From positions 62,001 to 126,000 of the forward strand of contig NZ_JMLV01000008.1 of NCBI RefSeq assembly GCF_000686045.1: a DNA stretch of 64,000 nucleotides, in the 5' to 3' direction. This DNA is from Fodinicurvata fenggangensis DSM 21160 (lineage in GTDB: Bacteria > Pseudomonadota > Alphaproteobacteria > Kiloniellales > DSM-21159). The notes under the pieces are model-generated. The model did not search any database. It was not told where the DNA came from and saw nothing but the letters and a program-made list of their open reading frames with translations. The position numbers were made by a program, and so were the translations under genes. Positions 19,890 through 28,333 of this stretch are shown piece by piece; the stretch's first letter is position 1, and each line of letters opens with the position of its first letter.

Positions 19890-20612
19890 TCATGTGGCCT
19901 TGGTACGGGCCAGATAGACGCACTGGGTGAAGTCCTTGCGTTGCAGGGGGTTATGGAAGGTTACTGGTTCTGCGCGTGCCTGCGCGAAGACGGAAGCCAG
20001 GCGTTCCGTGAAGGCTGCATCCGGCGGCTCGTTGGACCAGAGACCGAAGACGCCGCCCGGTGAAAGCTGCGCCGCGAAACGCTGTAGCCCCTCTGGGCCG
20101 TAGAAATCTGCATTCTGCGGATCCAGCAGGAACTCAGGCGTGTGATCGATATCCACCAGGATGGCGTCGAAGGGGCGCTCAGGCGAAAGTCTGGACAATC
20201 CCTGGTCCGAGGTCGCCAGGGCGAAGAAGTCGCCATGGTGAAAGCGGCAGCGGGGATCGACCGTCAATTCCCGACCCAGGGGAACCAGTCCCTGCTTGTG
20301 CCAGTCAATCACGACCTCCAGCGCCTCGACCACGACCAGGTCTTTCACGGCCGCATGTTCCAGCACGGCCTGCGCCGTATGGCCAAGCCCGAGACCGCCC
20401 ACAAGCACGGAGACTTCGGGTTTGTCGAGCTCGGCCAATCCCAGGTGCGCCAACGCCACTTCCGAAGCCGTGAACAGGCTGGACATCAGGAATTCATCGC
20501 CCAGCTTGATCTCGTAGACATCCACGCCCATGGAAAGCTCCCGCCGGCGCCGCAGGCTGAGGGCACCGATAGCCGTAGGTCGATAATCGAGCTCTTCGAA
20601 ATACAGGCTCAA
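19890..20612 (-). CDS. Spermidine synthase-like methyltransferase-fold protein
   Basis: A 240-residue protein with the SpeE-like core: LVGGLGLGHTAQAVL near residue 92, VVVEALEVVIDWHK near 115 and ILVDIDHTPEFLL near 170. It lacks the long N-terminal beta domain of true spermidine synthases, and the catalytic aspartate region is IDHTPE, so aminopropyl transfer is uncertain. It stands alone between uppP and the cyclase gene. A general SAM or aminopropyl-type transferase is the safest reading. Confidence 0.65.
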   Translation of the reverse strand: MSLYFEELDYRPTAIGALSLRRRRELSMGVDVYEIKLGDEFLMSSLFTASEVALAHLGLAELDKPEVSVLVGGLGLGHTAQAVLEHAAVKDLVVVEALEVVIDWHKQGLVPLGRELTVDPRCRFHHGDFFALATSDQGLSRLSPERPFDAILVDIDHTPEFLLDPQNADFYGPEGLQRFAAQLSPGGVFGLWSNEPPDAAFTERLASVFAQARAEPVTFHNPLQRKDFTQCVYLARTKAT

Positions 20613-20682
20613 GTCATGGCTCCAACAAGGCTCCCGTTCCGACTGCAGTCAAGACCCTACGCGCCAGGAAGACAAACGACGA

Positions 20683-20709
20683 CCCGGGCAAGCCTTCTGC
20701 CTGCCCGGG
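20683..20709 (-). terminator. Hairpin downstream of the cyclase/transporter operon
   Basis: CCCGGGCA at 20683-20690 pairs with TGCCCGGG at 20702-20709, an 8-bp GC stem with an 11-nt loop. It lies 26 bp after the cyclase stop codon. On the minus strand it is followed by a moderately T-rich stretch (TCGTCGTTTGTCTT), so it could terminate the operon. Confidence 0.55.
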
Positions 20710-20734
20710 CCTGTGCTTTCAAGACAGATGTAGC

Positions 20735-21724
20735 CTACCTGATTGCAGTCGGGTTGATAACCGCCTGAACGCCGCCCGTGAACTTCGAATGCCCCATGAC
20801 GAACATGAATTCCCAGGCCTCGTCGGCAGTCAGTTCCGCGGTCTTCATGTTCTCCAGGATATAGATGCCGTTCTTGGCGATCAGTTCCTGATGCACCTCG
20901 AAGACTCCGACACCTTCCTCGAAGGGAATGACCTCGAGCCCCCAGGTATCAGCTCCGACGGCCAGCACGTTCTTTTCGACCAGGTACTCGGCCCCATCCA
21001 GGCCCAGCCCGGGCTCGCCCGCGATATAGCGGTCATCTTCCTCACCCACCAGCGACAGCCAGCCGGTGTGGAACAGGACCACGTCCCCTTCACGGATCTC
21101 GACACCCTGCTTATCGGCCTGAGCCTCGATCTCTTCACTGTTGAAGACCGTTCCTTCGTCCAGCACGTCCTGGCCAAAGTGATCGGTCATGTCGAGGACA
21201 ATGCCCCGGGTCACGAAATTGGGGATCTTCTCGATGCCCAGTTTCGTCAGTCCGTCGGCCTGGACGAAATCGCTGTTGTGGTGACAGTTGTAGTAGACAT
21301 TATCGACGCCGATATGGCCCAGCCCGTCGATTTGCGAGCCCGTGCCGACATAGCCCATGTAGATATCGTCGTTGTAGTTCATCTTGTTAGGGCCAAGTCC
21401 GACACCGCCAACCTGGCCTGGCTGATTGATCACCAGGGCCCAGCTGCGCGGGCCGAAGGCCGGTGTCTCGGAATTGGTCTCGGCGCCCAGGGAATAGGTC
21501 TTGCCGGTCTTGACCAGCTTGGCAGCTTCAAGAACCAGCTCTTCAGACAACAGGTTGGCAGCACCGATCTCATCATCGGCGCCCCACTCGGACTGGCACC
21601 ATTCCGGTGCATCCGGCGCATTGGCGGGCCATTCCTGTTCTTCGTCCTGCGCAACTGCGCTCGATGCAACAAGGCCCGCCGACACGATCGCGGCACAGGC
21701 CAAAGCAAACGGTTTTCCTGACAT
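20735..21724 (-). CDS. Exported cyclase-family metal-dependent hydrolase (kynurenine formamidase/isatin hydrolase-like)
   Basis: A 329-residue protein with a clear signal peptide (residues 1-25, SAVAQ) and a strongly acidic mature N-terminus. The cyclase-family metal site reads IDGLGHIG near residue 135, the DGLGH variant of the usual HxGTHxD motif, and HTGWLSLVG lies near 225. Relatives hydrolyse cyclic amides or aryl formamides with Mn or Zn. Periplasmic location is unusual for the family. It ends the operon that encodes the HAAT transporter and an SDR, so it may process the substrate before uptake. Confidence 0.72.
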   Translation of the reverse strand: MSGKPFALACAAIVSAGLVASSAVAQDEEQEWPANAPDAPEWCQSEWGADDEIGAANLLSEELVLEAAKLVKTGKTYSLGAETNSETPAFGPRSWALVINQPGQVGGVGLGPNKMNYNDDIYMGYVGTGSQIDGLGHIGVDNVYYNCHHNSDFVQADGLTKLGIEKIPNFVTRGIVLDMTDHFGQDVLDEGTVFNSEEIEAQADKQGVEIREGDVVLFHTGWLSLVGEEDDRYIAGEPGLGLDGAEYLVEKNVLAVGADTWGLEVIPFEEGVGVFEVHQELIAKNGIYILENMKTAELTADEAWEFMFVMGHSKFTGGVQAVINPTAIR

Positions 21725-21853
21725 CCTTTCCTCCCTTTCTTGAGATAGAGCTGGGAAAACCGTTGCGGCGGCCTTCCCTATTGGTGCTGTAACCGTCCAG
21801 AAACCATTAAAAGCTGTCTTCCATCACTCTTTATTGAACCAATTCTGCAGTAC

Positions 21854-22600
21854 TCAGATCGTGCGTCCGCCATCGACCTCCATCACAACGCCGGTGATGA
21901 AATCCGCCTCGTCGGAAGCCAGATAGAGACAGGCATTGGCGATGTCGCGCGGCTCGGACATGCGTCCCAGGGGAATCGTGGAAATGAATTTCTCGCGGTT
22001 CTCTGGCGTGTCCGGAACGCCCATGAAACTCTCCAGAAGGCCCGTCGCGCCCATGACTGGCGCAACGCAGTTCACGCGAATCTTGTCCGGCGCCAGTTCG
22101 ACCGCCAGGGAACGCGACAGCAGGTTCACGGCGCCCTTGCTGGAGTTGTACCAGGTCAGGCCGGGTCGCGGGCGAATGCCGGCCGTGGATCCAATGTTCA
22201 GGATCACGCCGCTGCCGGCCGCTTTCATCACGGGCACCACAGCATTGGTCATGTGATAGATCGCCTTCACGTTGACGTCGTAGATGCGATCGAATTCTTC
22301 TTCGGTCACCTCGAGGAGCGGCTTGTTCTTATGCGTCCAGCCCGCGTTGTTGACCACAATGTCCAGGCGGCCATTCTCTTTGGCCGTTTCGATGGCATGG
22401 TCCACGTCGCTGCGCTTGGTTACGTCGCCGGCAACCGCCTTCGTCCCGGAACCGATTTTCTTGGCCTGTTGCTCGGAGCCGTCCTTGTTGAGGTCCATGA
22501 TGGTGACCGTTGCGCCTTCGCGCGCGAAGACGGCGGCGATCTCTGCCCCGAACCCGGAAGCACCTCCGGTCACCAGGGCTGTTTTTCCTTTCAGGCGCAT
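21854..22600 (-). CDS. Short-chain dehydrogenase/reductase (SDR)
   Basis: A 248-residue classical SDR. TGGASGFG near residue 11 binds NAD(P), NNAG is near 85, and the Ser-Tyr-Lys site is in NIGSTAGIRPRPG / WYNSSKGA, where the catalytic Tyr appears as W-Y-N-S-S-K. ATG 22600 was chosen because the longer frame adds 41 basic residues overlapping livF. It follows livF and precedes the cyclase, so it likely oxidises or reduces an intermediate of the same pathway. Confidence 0.8.
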   Translation of the reverse strand: MRLKGKTALVTGGASGFGAEIAAVFAREGATVTIMDLNKDGSEQQAKKIGSGTKAVAGDVTKRSDVDHAIETAKENGRLDIVVNNAGWTHKNKPLLEVTEEEFDRIYDVNVKAIYHMTNAVVPVMKAAGSGVILNIGSTAGIRPRPGLTWYNSSKGAVNLLSRSLAVELAPDKIRVNCVAPVMGATGLLESFMGVPDTPENREKFISTIPLGRMSEPRDIANACLYLASDEADFITGVVMEVDGGRTI

Positions 22601-22691
22601 GGCTTGTATCTCCCTTCTCTTCTTGCTTGAACATGACTTGAAGCTTCGAAGGATGTCCTTGGCAGGCGCCCGGAGACAGCCATTGACCGCT

Positions 22692-23369
22692 TTAGGCTTC
22701 GACCTTCGAAACGTCCTCGACACTTTCTATCTCGCCGCGTTCGATGGTGATCACGCGGCTGGCGAAATTCTTCAGCAGGCCCGGATTCGATTCCGTTATG
22801 ATCACTGACAGCGAACGATCCGTGTCGCGCAAGGCACGCAAGGCTTCGGCGTAACGATTGGCCAACACGGGCGCCAGTCCCTGGAAGGGCTCATCCAGCA
22901 GAAGAAGGTGCGTACCGAGCATGAGGCCACGCCCCAGCGCCACCATCTTGCCCTGTCCGCCCGAAACCGAGCCGGCCGGCCGCTTCGCCATCTCCTTCAG
23001 CTCCGGCAGGATGCCATAAACCCGCTCGAGCCGGCGGTTGGTCTCGTCCTGGGTCAGCTGCGCAACCCGTGCCGGCAAGAGGATATTCTCCTCGACCGTG
23101 AAGGCCGAGAACAGGCGCCGGTCCTCGGGGGCATAACCGATCCCCAACGCGGGCCGTTCGTGGGCCTGCACATGGTCGACAGCCTGGCCGTTCAGCAGGA
23201 TCGACCCCTGTGCCGTGACCAGTCCCATGATGGCGCGCAGTGTCGTCGTCTTGCCCGCCCCGTTGCGCCCCACGAAGGCGATGGTTTCCCCTTCCTGGAC
23301 CTCAAAAGAGACATTCCTGAGGATGGGAATGCGGGCAATGGAAACAGACAGGTCCTTGAGTTCGAGCAT
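22692..23369 (-). CDS. HAAT-family ABC transporter ATPase, LivF type
   Basis: A 225-residue ATPase with Walker A GRNGAGKT near residues 34-41, Walker B LLLLDEP and a signature read as VSGGQGKM rather than LSGGQ-QR. The TLRAIMGL segment after Walker A is typical of LivF. It is encoded 4 bp after LivG. With LivG it energises the LivH/LivM permease. The tail is shorter than in many LivF proteins and is followed at some distance by the SDR. Confidence 0.85.
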   Translation of the reverse strand: MLELKDLSVSIARIPILRNVSFEVQEGETIAFVGRNGAGKTTTLRAIMGLVTAQGSILLNGQAVDHVQAHERPALGIGYAPEDRRLFSAFTVEENILLPARVAQLTQDETNRRLERVYGILPELKEMAKRPAGSVSGGQGKMVALGRGLMLGTHLLLLDEPFQGLAPVLANRYAEALRALRDTDRSLSVIITESNPGLLKNFASRVITIERGEIESVEDVSKVEA

Positions 23370-23373
23370 TTCC

Positions 23374-24114
23374 CTATACTCCGATCACGGTTCTGACGAC
23401 TTCCGGATCCTGCAGGACATCCTCCGGCGTGCCCTGGCTCTGGATATGGCCGGCATTCCAGACAGCGACACGATTGGCATAACGCGAGACCATCTCCATG
23501 TCGTGCTCGACGAAAACCGAGGTGACCTGCTGTTCCCGCAAGGCACCGATCAGGGTGTCCATGATGTCGAACTTCTCCGATGAAGCCACACCCGACGTCG
23601 GCTCATCCATCAAAAGGACCTTGGGCTTCAGTGCTAGCGCCAGGGCAATGTCGACCAGCTTGCGCTTGCCCTCCGGCAACTCCGAAGCAGGGCGATCCGA
23701 TACATCGTCACAGCCCACGAGTTCCAGGATATGCTCGGCCTCCTTGCGCTCCGGTATTTGCATGAGCGGCGTAAAGGGTGCGAAGCGCCGAGCCTGCGAG
23801 GCAGCGGCAATCAGCATGTTTTCCAGAACGGTCTGCTCCGTGAATAGCTGCGGTATCTGGAAGGCACGTGCAATGCCCATGCGCGTGATAGCACGTGGAG
23901 ACGACCCAAGAATGCTTCTGCCCTGGAAGGTTACACTTCCGGCACTTGGCTTCAGGTAACCTGTGCAGATATTCAGGAAGGTCGTCTTGCCGGCACCGTT
24001 CGGCCCGATGATGGCAAGGTGGTCGTCCTCGAAGACGTCCAGGGAAACACCTTCGGCAGCAATAACGCCTCCAAAGCTGATGGCGAGGTCCTTGGCGGAA
24101 ATCAGAGCGGTCAC
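23374..24114 (-). CDS. HAAT-family ABC transporter ATPase, LivG type
   Basis: A 246-residue ATPase with Walker A GPNGAGKT near residue 36, FQIPQLFTEQTVLENM as the Q-loop region typical of LivG, Walker B VLLMDEP and EHDMEMV as the H-loop. The signature segment reads LPEGKRKL in place of LSGGQQR, which is common in LivG proteins. It starts at GTG 24114, overlapping the LivM stop by 4 bp. Substrate is not fixed by sequence. Confidence 0.85.
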   Translation of the reverse strand: MTALISAKDLAISFGGVIAAEGVSLDVFEDDHLAIIGPNGAGKTTFLNICTGYLKPSAGSVTFQGRSILGSSPRAITRMGIARAFQIPQLFTEQTVLENMLIAAASQARRFAPFTPLMQIPERKEAEHILELVGCDDVSDRPASELPEGKRKLVDIALALALKPKVLLMDEPTSGVASSEKFDIMDTLIGALREQQVTSVFVEHDMEMVSRYANRVAVWNAGHIQSQGTPEDVLQDPEVVRTVIGV

Positions 24115-25121
24115 TGTTCTTCTCCCCTCTGCTTTTCCGTCTTGCCCGAAGGTTGCTTGCCGCCACTGGGAGTGGGCTCTCTCCTGCCTTTGCCCAGGTA
24201 GCCGCGGATGTCATTCAAGACACCGACAAGGCCACTGGGGGCAAAGAGGATAATGACCAGCAGCACGAGCCCCAAGGTCAATTGCCAGGTATCTCCGACA
24301 TAGGCCGTGGCGGTCACCCGGATGTATTCATAGACGAACGAACCGGCCAACGCGCCGAAGACATTGCCGGTTCCGCCCAGAATGGCCACGAAGACGAACT
24401 CGCCCGAGCGCACCCAATAGGCATATTCCGGTGTGGCGATCCCCTGGAACACAGCCACCAGCGCCCCGCCCAGACCGGCCAAGAACGCCGAAATGATATA
24501 GGCGATCAGCAGCACGCGCCGGGGCGAAAGGCCAAGGTACTCGATACGCGTTTCGTTCGTCTTGATGGCTTTCAGGGTATGGCCCAAAGGGCTGTCGAGA
24601 AAACGATGTACGCCGTAAAGGCAGATTACAAGAAGGGCCAAGGCGAGGTAATACAGGACGAATTCATACTCCGAACGCTCCATCGCCTGTCCCAGGATCT
24701 CGGGCCGGGGAATGCTGAGACCATCCGAACCGCCCGTGATATGAATGAACTTCTCCAGCAGGGAATAGAACACCATCGAGAAGGCCAGATTGAACATCGC
24801 GAAGAAGATATAGCGATAGCGGACCACGAAAACGCCGACCAACAGCCCCGCGACAACCGAGGCCCCAATGGCTGCGGCAAGCGCGATGACAATTTCCCCG
24901 CCCGGGATCGCGCGTATCACGAAACCGGCTGTATAGGCGCCTGTGGCGAAGAACATGGCGTGACCGAAAGACACCTGCCCCGCCTGCAGAAGCAGGATGA
25001 TTCCAAGAACCGGCAGGGCCTTGGCCCAGACCAGTGTCAGGAAGGCATCCCAACCGCTTGTCGCAAGTGGCAGGACGATGGCGACGAGGACGACGACGGG
25101 CAGAACGATGCGCATCAGCAT
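24111..25121 (-). CDS. HAAT-family ABC transporter permease, LivM type
   Basis: A 336-residue permease with eight or more hydrophobic segments. QAGQVSFGHAMFFATGAYT near residue 46 is the conserved LivM motif, and GLSPRRVLLIAYIISAFLA lies in the cytoplasmic coupling region. The C-terminus after FAPSGLVG is a charged tail rich in K, R and E. It starts 4 bp after LivH and overlaps LivG, within a single operon. Confidence 0.87.
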   Translation of the reverse strand: MLMRIVLPVVVLVAIVLPLATSGWDAFLTLVWAKALPVLGIILLLQAGQVSFGHAMFFATGAYTAGFVIRAIPGGEIVIALAAAIGASVVAGLLVGVFVVRYRYIFFAMFNLAFSMVFYSLLEKFIHITGGSDGLSIPRPEILGQAMERSEYEFVLYYLALALLVICLYGVHRFLDSPLGHTLKAIKTNETRIEYLGLSPRRVLLIAYIISAFLAGLGGALVAVFQGIATPEYAYWVRSGEFVFVAILGGTGNVFGALAGSFVYEYIRVTATAYVGDTWQLTLGLVLLVIILFAPSGLVGVLNDIRGYLGKGRREPTPSGGKQPSGKTEKQRGEEQ

Positions 25122-25124
25122 GGA

Positions 25125-26030
25125 TCAGATCTTCCTCGCCGTGGTTTTGCCAAACAGGCCTTCGGGCCGGAACAGCAGAACGATCACCATGATCAGGTAA
25201 GGCACGACGACTTCCAGTTCCGGCATGAAGAAGACAGCACTCGAGCGCCCCAGTCCGATCAGCAGCGCGGCGATGGCCGCCCCCCCGATCTGGCCCAGGC
25301 CGGCAGTTGCCGCGACGGCAAAGGACAGGACGATCATCTCCGCCCCCATTCCCGGCAGGACCGAGGTTGTCGGCGAAGCCAGCGCGCCGCCCAGGGATGC
25401 CAGGGTCGTTCCGATGATGAAGGTCAGGAAGAAGACCTTGCGCGCATTGATGCCGATCGCGGTTGCAGCCTCCCGGTCCTCGGTCACCGCAACGATCAGG
25501 GAACCGGCCAGGGTCTTGCGCAGGAACCACCGCAAACCGAAAAGAATGAACAGTGCGACCAGCGGCAGAAAGATGACCTGGTAGGCTGTATAGGGAATGC
25601 CGACGATTGTGACGTTCCCCATGAGACTCAGCGGCTCGGTGTAGAAATAGGGCTGAACGCCCCAGACAAGGCGCTGCACGTTGTCCAGGATCATGAAAAT
25701 AGCAAAGGTCACAAGCAGTTGCAGATACTCTTCGCGGACATAGATGCGCCTGAGGATAAAGCGCTCCATCAGCCCGCCGACAGACACGCCGACGGCCACG
25801 GCCGCCACAATGAACAGCGGGTAGGCGAACCAGGCGGATATGCCGTAGGCGGAAAGCACCAGGCCGAGGCTGGCCGCGGCATAGGCACCAAGCGCATAGA
25901 AGCTGCCATGCGCAACATTCAGGATCCGCATGACACCGAAAACCAGTGTCAGCCCGACAGCCACCAGGAATACGAGTGAACCGTAGGCTATGCCGTCCAG
26001 GACGGTGAGTACAAGAATCTGCAGGGACAT
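25125..26030 (-). CDS. HAAT-family ABC transporter permease, LivH type
   Basis: A 301-residue permease. The N-terminal hydrophobic GIAYGSLVFLVAVGLTLVFG followed by MRILNVAHGSFYALGAY at residues 34-50 is the LivH signature. EDREAATAIGINARKV near residue 195 is the EAA-like coupling loop and RPEGLFGK is the conserved C-terminus. It begins 81 bp after the binding-protein gene, the gap containing a GC-rich hairpin. Confidence 0.88.
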   Translation of the reverse strand: MSLQILVLTVLDGIAYGSLVFLVAVGLTLVFGVMRILNVAHGSFYALGAYAAASLGLVLSAYGISAWFAYPLFIVAAVAVGVSVGGLMERFILRRIYVREEYLQLLVTFAIFMILDNVQRLVWGVQPYFYTEPLSLMGNVTIVGIPYTAYQVIFLPLVALFILFGLRWFLRKTLAGSLIVAVTEDREAATAIGINARKVFFLTFIIGTTLASLGGALASPTTSVLPGMGAEMIVLSFAVAATAGLGQIGGAAIAALLIGLGRSSAVFFMPELEVVVPYLIMVIVLLFRPEGLFGKTTARKI

Positions 26031-26067
26031 GGATTTTACACGAAGCTCTGGATTACGCAGGAAAGCT

Positions 26068-26100
26068 GGGGCCGCGTGGATGGAACAACCACGCGGCCCC
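26068..26100 (-). terminator. Intercistronic hairpin between the binding-protein gene and livH-type gene
   Basis: GGGGCCGCGTGG at 26068-26079 pairs perfectly with CCACGCGGCCCC at 26089-26100, a 12-bp stem with a 9-nt loop, starting 10 bp after the binding-protein stop. There is no U-tract on the minus strand. Such hairpins often raise the level of the binding-protein transcript over the downstream permease genes. Confidence 0.6.
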
Positions 26101-26110
26101 GATCAAAGAA

Positions 26111-27409
26111 TCACTCTTCGTGCTGATACTCGTCAGCCGAGACTTCTTCCACGAAGCTTTCGTCCAGGGTTTCGATCCATTCGATCGAATTCTCACCAGC
26201 TGGCGGCATGAGATCCGCACCGTCGAAGATCATCATGTTGTCGATGATCGGGAAATCATATCCCTCGACATGCTTGGTGGTGCCGATCAGCTGGGCCTCG
26301 ATGGCCTGATTGTCTTCACGGATCGTCAAAGGACGGCCGTGACCTCGGTACTCCAGGCCTGCCATGGCATCGACCAACTGCTCGCGGTCGGGCCAGCCTC
26401 CGTCATTGGCCTCAATCGCCTTGTCATAGGCCGCCTCCAGCGCGGCGAAGGCCTGGGCCATGTGGAAAGCGGGATAGATCGGATAGTCGCCGGTACGTTC
26501 GCGGTACTGGGCAACGAAATCCTGAAGCTCCTCACCGTCCTTGTACTCGGGATGCAGGAAGTAGTGGTCGCCACGACCGCCGACAATCACGCCGTCCGGC
26601 AGGTCGCTGCCAAGACGTTCAAGCGACGATTCCACCAAAGGCAAAACAAACTGCGAGTTGCTGAAAAGACCACGCTGGTTGGCCTGGCGCACGAAGGTAT
26701 CCAGGTCGCCGCCCCAGGACGTCGAGAGAATGACATCGGGCTGCGTGGCCAGCAGACGGGAAATCTCCGCGGAATAGTCCGAGGCACCGAAACTCGGGAA
26801 GAACTCGCCGACAACCTCGACATCCGGCTTCAGCTGCTTGAGCGCCGTGGAGAACAACTCCCAGCTGTCACGACCCCAGGCGTAGTCCTGGTTGACCACG
26901 GCAATCGTCTCGAAATCCGGGTTGTTCTTCAGAAGGTAAAGCAGCGGCGCCAGCATCTCGGGCGTGGCGTTGGCCTGGGTCCGGAAGTTGTAGCGGTAGT
27001 CCGCTTCCTCGAAGATCCGCTGTGTCCCGCAGTCCCAGAGAATATTCAACATCTCCAGGTCTTCGGCCAAGGGCGCAATGTTGATGCAGTTACCCGACGA
27101 GATCGACGCGAACATCACGTCCACGTTCTCGTCCTGAACAAGACGCCGGTACTCGGTGGTCAGGGTCTCGGCTCCAGCACCCTCGTCGATGAAGCTCAAG
27201 GAAACTGGAACACCCTGGATACCGCCAGCCTCGTTGAGATTTTCGGCGAGCATCCGAGCTGCCTCCTGGCCCGGCACGCCGAAGACAGAAGCCGGACCGG
27301 ACGTGAAGGTCGTAATGCCGATATTGATTTCTTCGGGCTTGTCCTGTGCCACGGCCTGGAACGGCAGCAGCGCAGCAAGTCCGAGAGCCGCGATGGATAC
27401 GGATTTCAT
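26111..27409 (-). CDS. HAAT-family substrate-binding protein (periplasmic binding protein type I)
   Basis: A 432-residue binding protein with a signal peptide (cleaved after AVAQ, residue 22). INIGITTFTSGPASVFG and GQEAARMLAENLNEAGGI near residue 50 are typical of LivJ-like amide/amino-acid binding proteins, and VVNQDYAWGRD near 170 is the second lobe. It is first in the operon and has a strong GGGAGG ribosome site. The C-terminal 20 residues are very acidic. Ligand is unknown; the downstream SDR and cyclase argue against a simple amino-acid transporter. Confidence 0.86.
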   Translation of the reverse strand: MKSVSIAALGLAALLPFQAVAQDKPEEINIGITTFTSGPASVFGVPGQEAARMLAENLNEAGGIQGVPVSLSFIDEGAGAETLTTEYRRLVQDENVDVMFASISSGNCINIAPLAEDLEMLNILWDCGTQRIFEEADYRYNFRTQANATPEMLAPLLYLLKNNPDFETIAVVNQDYAWGRDSWELFSTALKQLKPDVEVVGEFFPSFGASDYSAEISRLLATQPDVILSTSWGGDLDTFVRQANQRGLFSNSQFVLPLVESSLERLGSDLPDGVIVGGRGDHYFLHPEYKDGEELQDFVAQYRERTGDYPIYPAFHMAQAFAALEAAYDKAIEANDGGWPDREQLVDAMAGLEYRGHGRPLTIREDNQAIEAQLIGTTKHVEGYDFPIIDNMMIFDGADLMPPAGENSIEWIETLDESFVEEVSADEYQHEE

Positions 27410-27751
27410 CTTCTCATTTCCTCCCTAGTTTTTGTTTTTTGATGTATTTATCGGAACAGCCACAGATCGAAGTGCTGTAGCAAAGCTTCCATTTTCATCG
27501 ATTTAGAAGCGTGGTTGAAGTTTAAATCAGATGCAAAGATTATTTCGCTTTACTAGCCATAAGATTTTCTTATAGCTGCAAGAAGGTGTAGCATGGGCGG
27601 AGAAACACAGCCCAAGCCCGCACCCTGCCTTCCCCTTCTGGCCCCGCTCCGGGCAGTCTCCTACATCTCCGTTGAGTCTTGTCGGCCTGCATGATCAGGT
27701 TGGCGGCGCTGGAACCTCACCTCAGACTCTCGCTGTATCAGGCCCAAGTGC
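27410..27751. other. 342-bp intergenic region between divergent transporter operon and exoD
   Basis: The region is AT-rich relative to its neighbours. It contains the bipartite candidate LysR operator at 27531-27573 (separate entry). I see no convincing coding frame, RNA gene or terminator in the rest. Confidence 0.6.
27531..27573. promoter_or_regulatory. Candidate LysR-type operator of the HAAT transporter operon
   Basis: ATGCAAAGAT at 27531-27540 is followed after 18 nt by ATAAGATTTTCTTAT at 27559-27573, a 15-bp palindrome of the T-N11-A type bound by LysR regulators. The same bipartite arrangement (ATGCAAAGAT-N18-ATAAGA) occurs before the acyl-CoA dehydrogenase. It lies about 120 bp upstream of the binding-protein gene, with the palindrome distal. 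Confidence 0.65.
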
Positions 27752-28333
27752 ATGCCCTCTCACGTACCCACCTCGAAGATCCTGGAAAGACTGATGCAGG
27801 AGGCCCCGACAGACAGGGTCACGCTCGGGTGGATCTTGGAGCACCTGAAAGAACGGTCGTTCGGCATCGTGATGCTGCTCATTGCGCTTGTCGGGCTATT
27901 GCCCGGCGCATCGCTGTTCGCCGGTCTGCTGCTGTTCGTACCCGCCATCCAGATGATCCTCGGACGGGCCGTCCCGGCCTTGCCCAGAAGAATCGCGGCG
28001 CGCAAGTTTTCCACGACGCGCCTGGAACGCCTTGTGCGGCGCATGATTCCCGCTCTTCGCCTGCTCGAGCGGGTTGTGCGACCGCGATGGGGCATACATT
28101 TCGAGACACGTAAACGCGTTGTCGGGTCTGTCATGCTCTTGCTTGGAGCAACAATGCTGATCCCCGTCCCGTTCAGTCATGTGATCCCCACCCTGACCAT
28201 CATGCTTCTGGCCTTCGCCTTTCTGGAAGAAGATGGCCTTCTGCTGGCATGCGCCTACTTTACCGCCCTCCTTTCGCTCGTCCTCAGCGCCGCAGCGATC
28301 TGGTCTGCTGTCGAGGTCGGCCTTCTCGTCTAG
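27752..28333 (+). CDS. exoD: ExoD-family membrane protein
   Basis: A 193-residue protein of the ExoD family, named for exopolysaccharide synthesis and alkaline tolerance in Sinorhizobium. The N-terminal RVTLGWILEHLKERSFGIVM, the GLLPGASLFAGLLLFVPAIQMI hydrophobic hairpin, and the C-terminal membrane segments around 130-150 and 165-190 are family features. Function at molecular level is not established. Its stop overlaps the stop of the convergent LysR gene by 4 bp. Confidence 0.82.
   Translation: MPSHVPTSKILERLMQEAPTDRVTLGWILEHLKERSFGIVMLLIALVGLLPGASLFAGLLLFVPAIQMILGRAVPALPRRIAARKFSTTRLERLVRRMIPALRLLERVVRPRWGIHFETRKRVVGSVMLLLGATMLIPVPFSHVIPTLTIMLLAFAFLEEDGLLLACAYFTALLSLVLSAAAIWSAVEVGLLV

Noticed and set aside
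24153-25979. 608-codon open frame antisense to the transporter permease genes, and similar long antisense frames at 766-2001, 1953-3164, 11022-12392, 26120-27442 and 44983-46494
   Set aside because: Long antisense frames are common in GC-rich DNA. Their translations are low-complexity (rich in Q, H, R, G, D), match no family, and the opposite strand encodes clear proteins.
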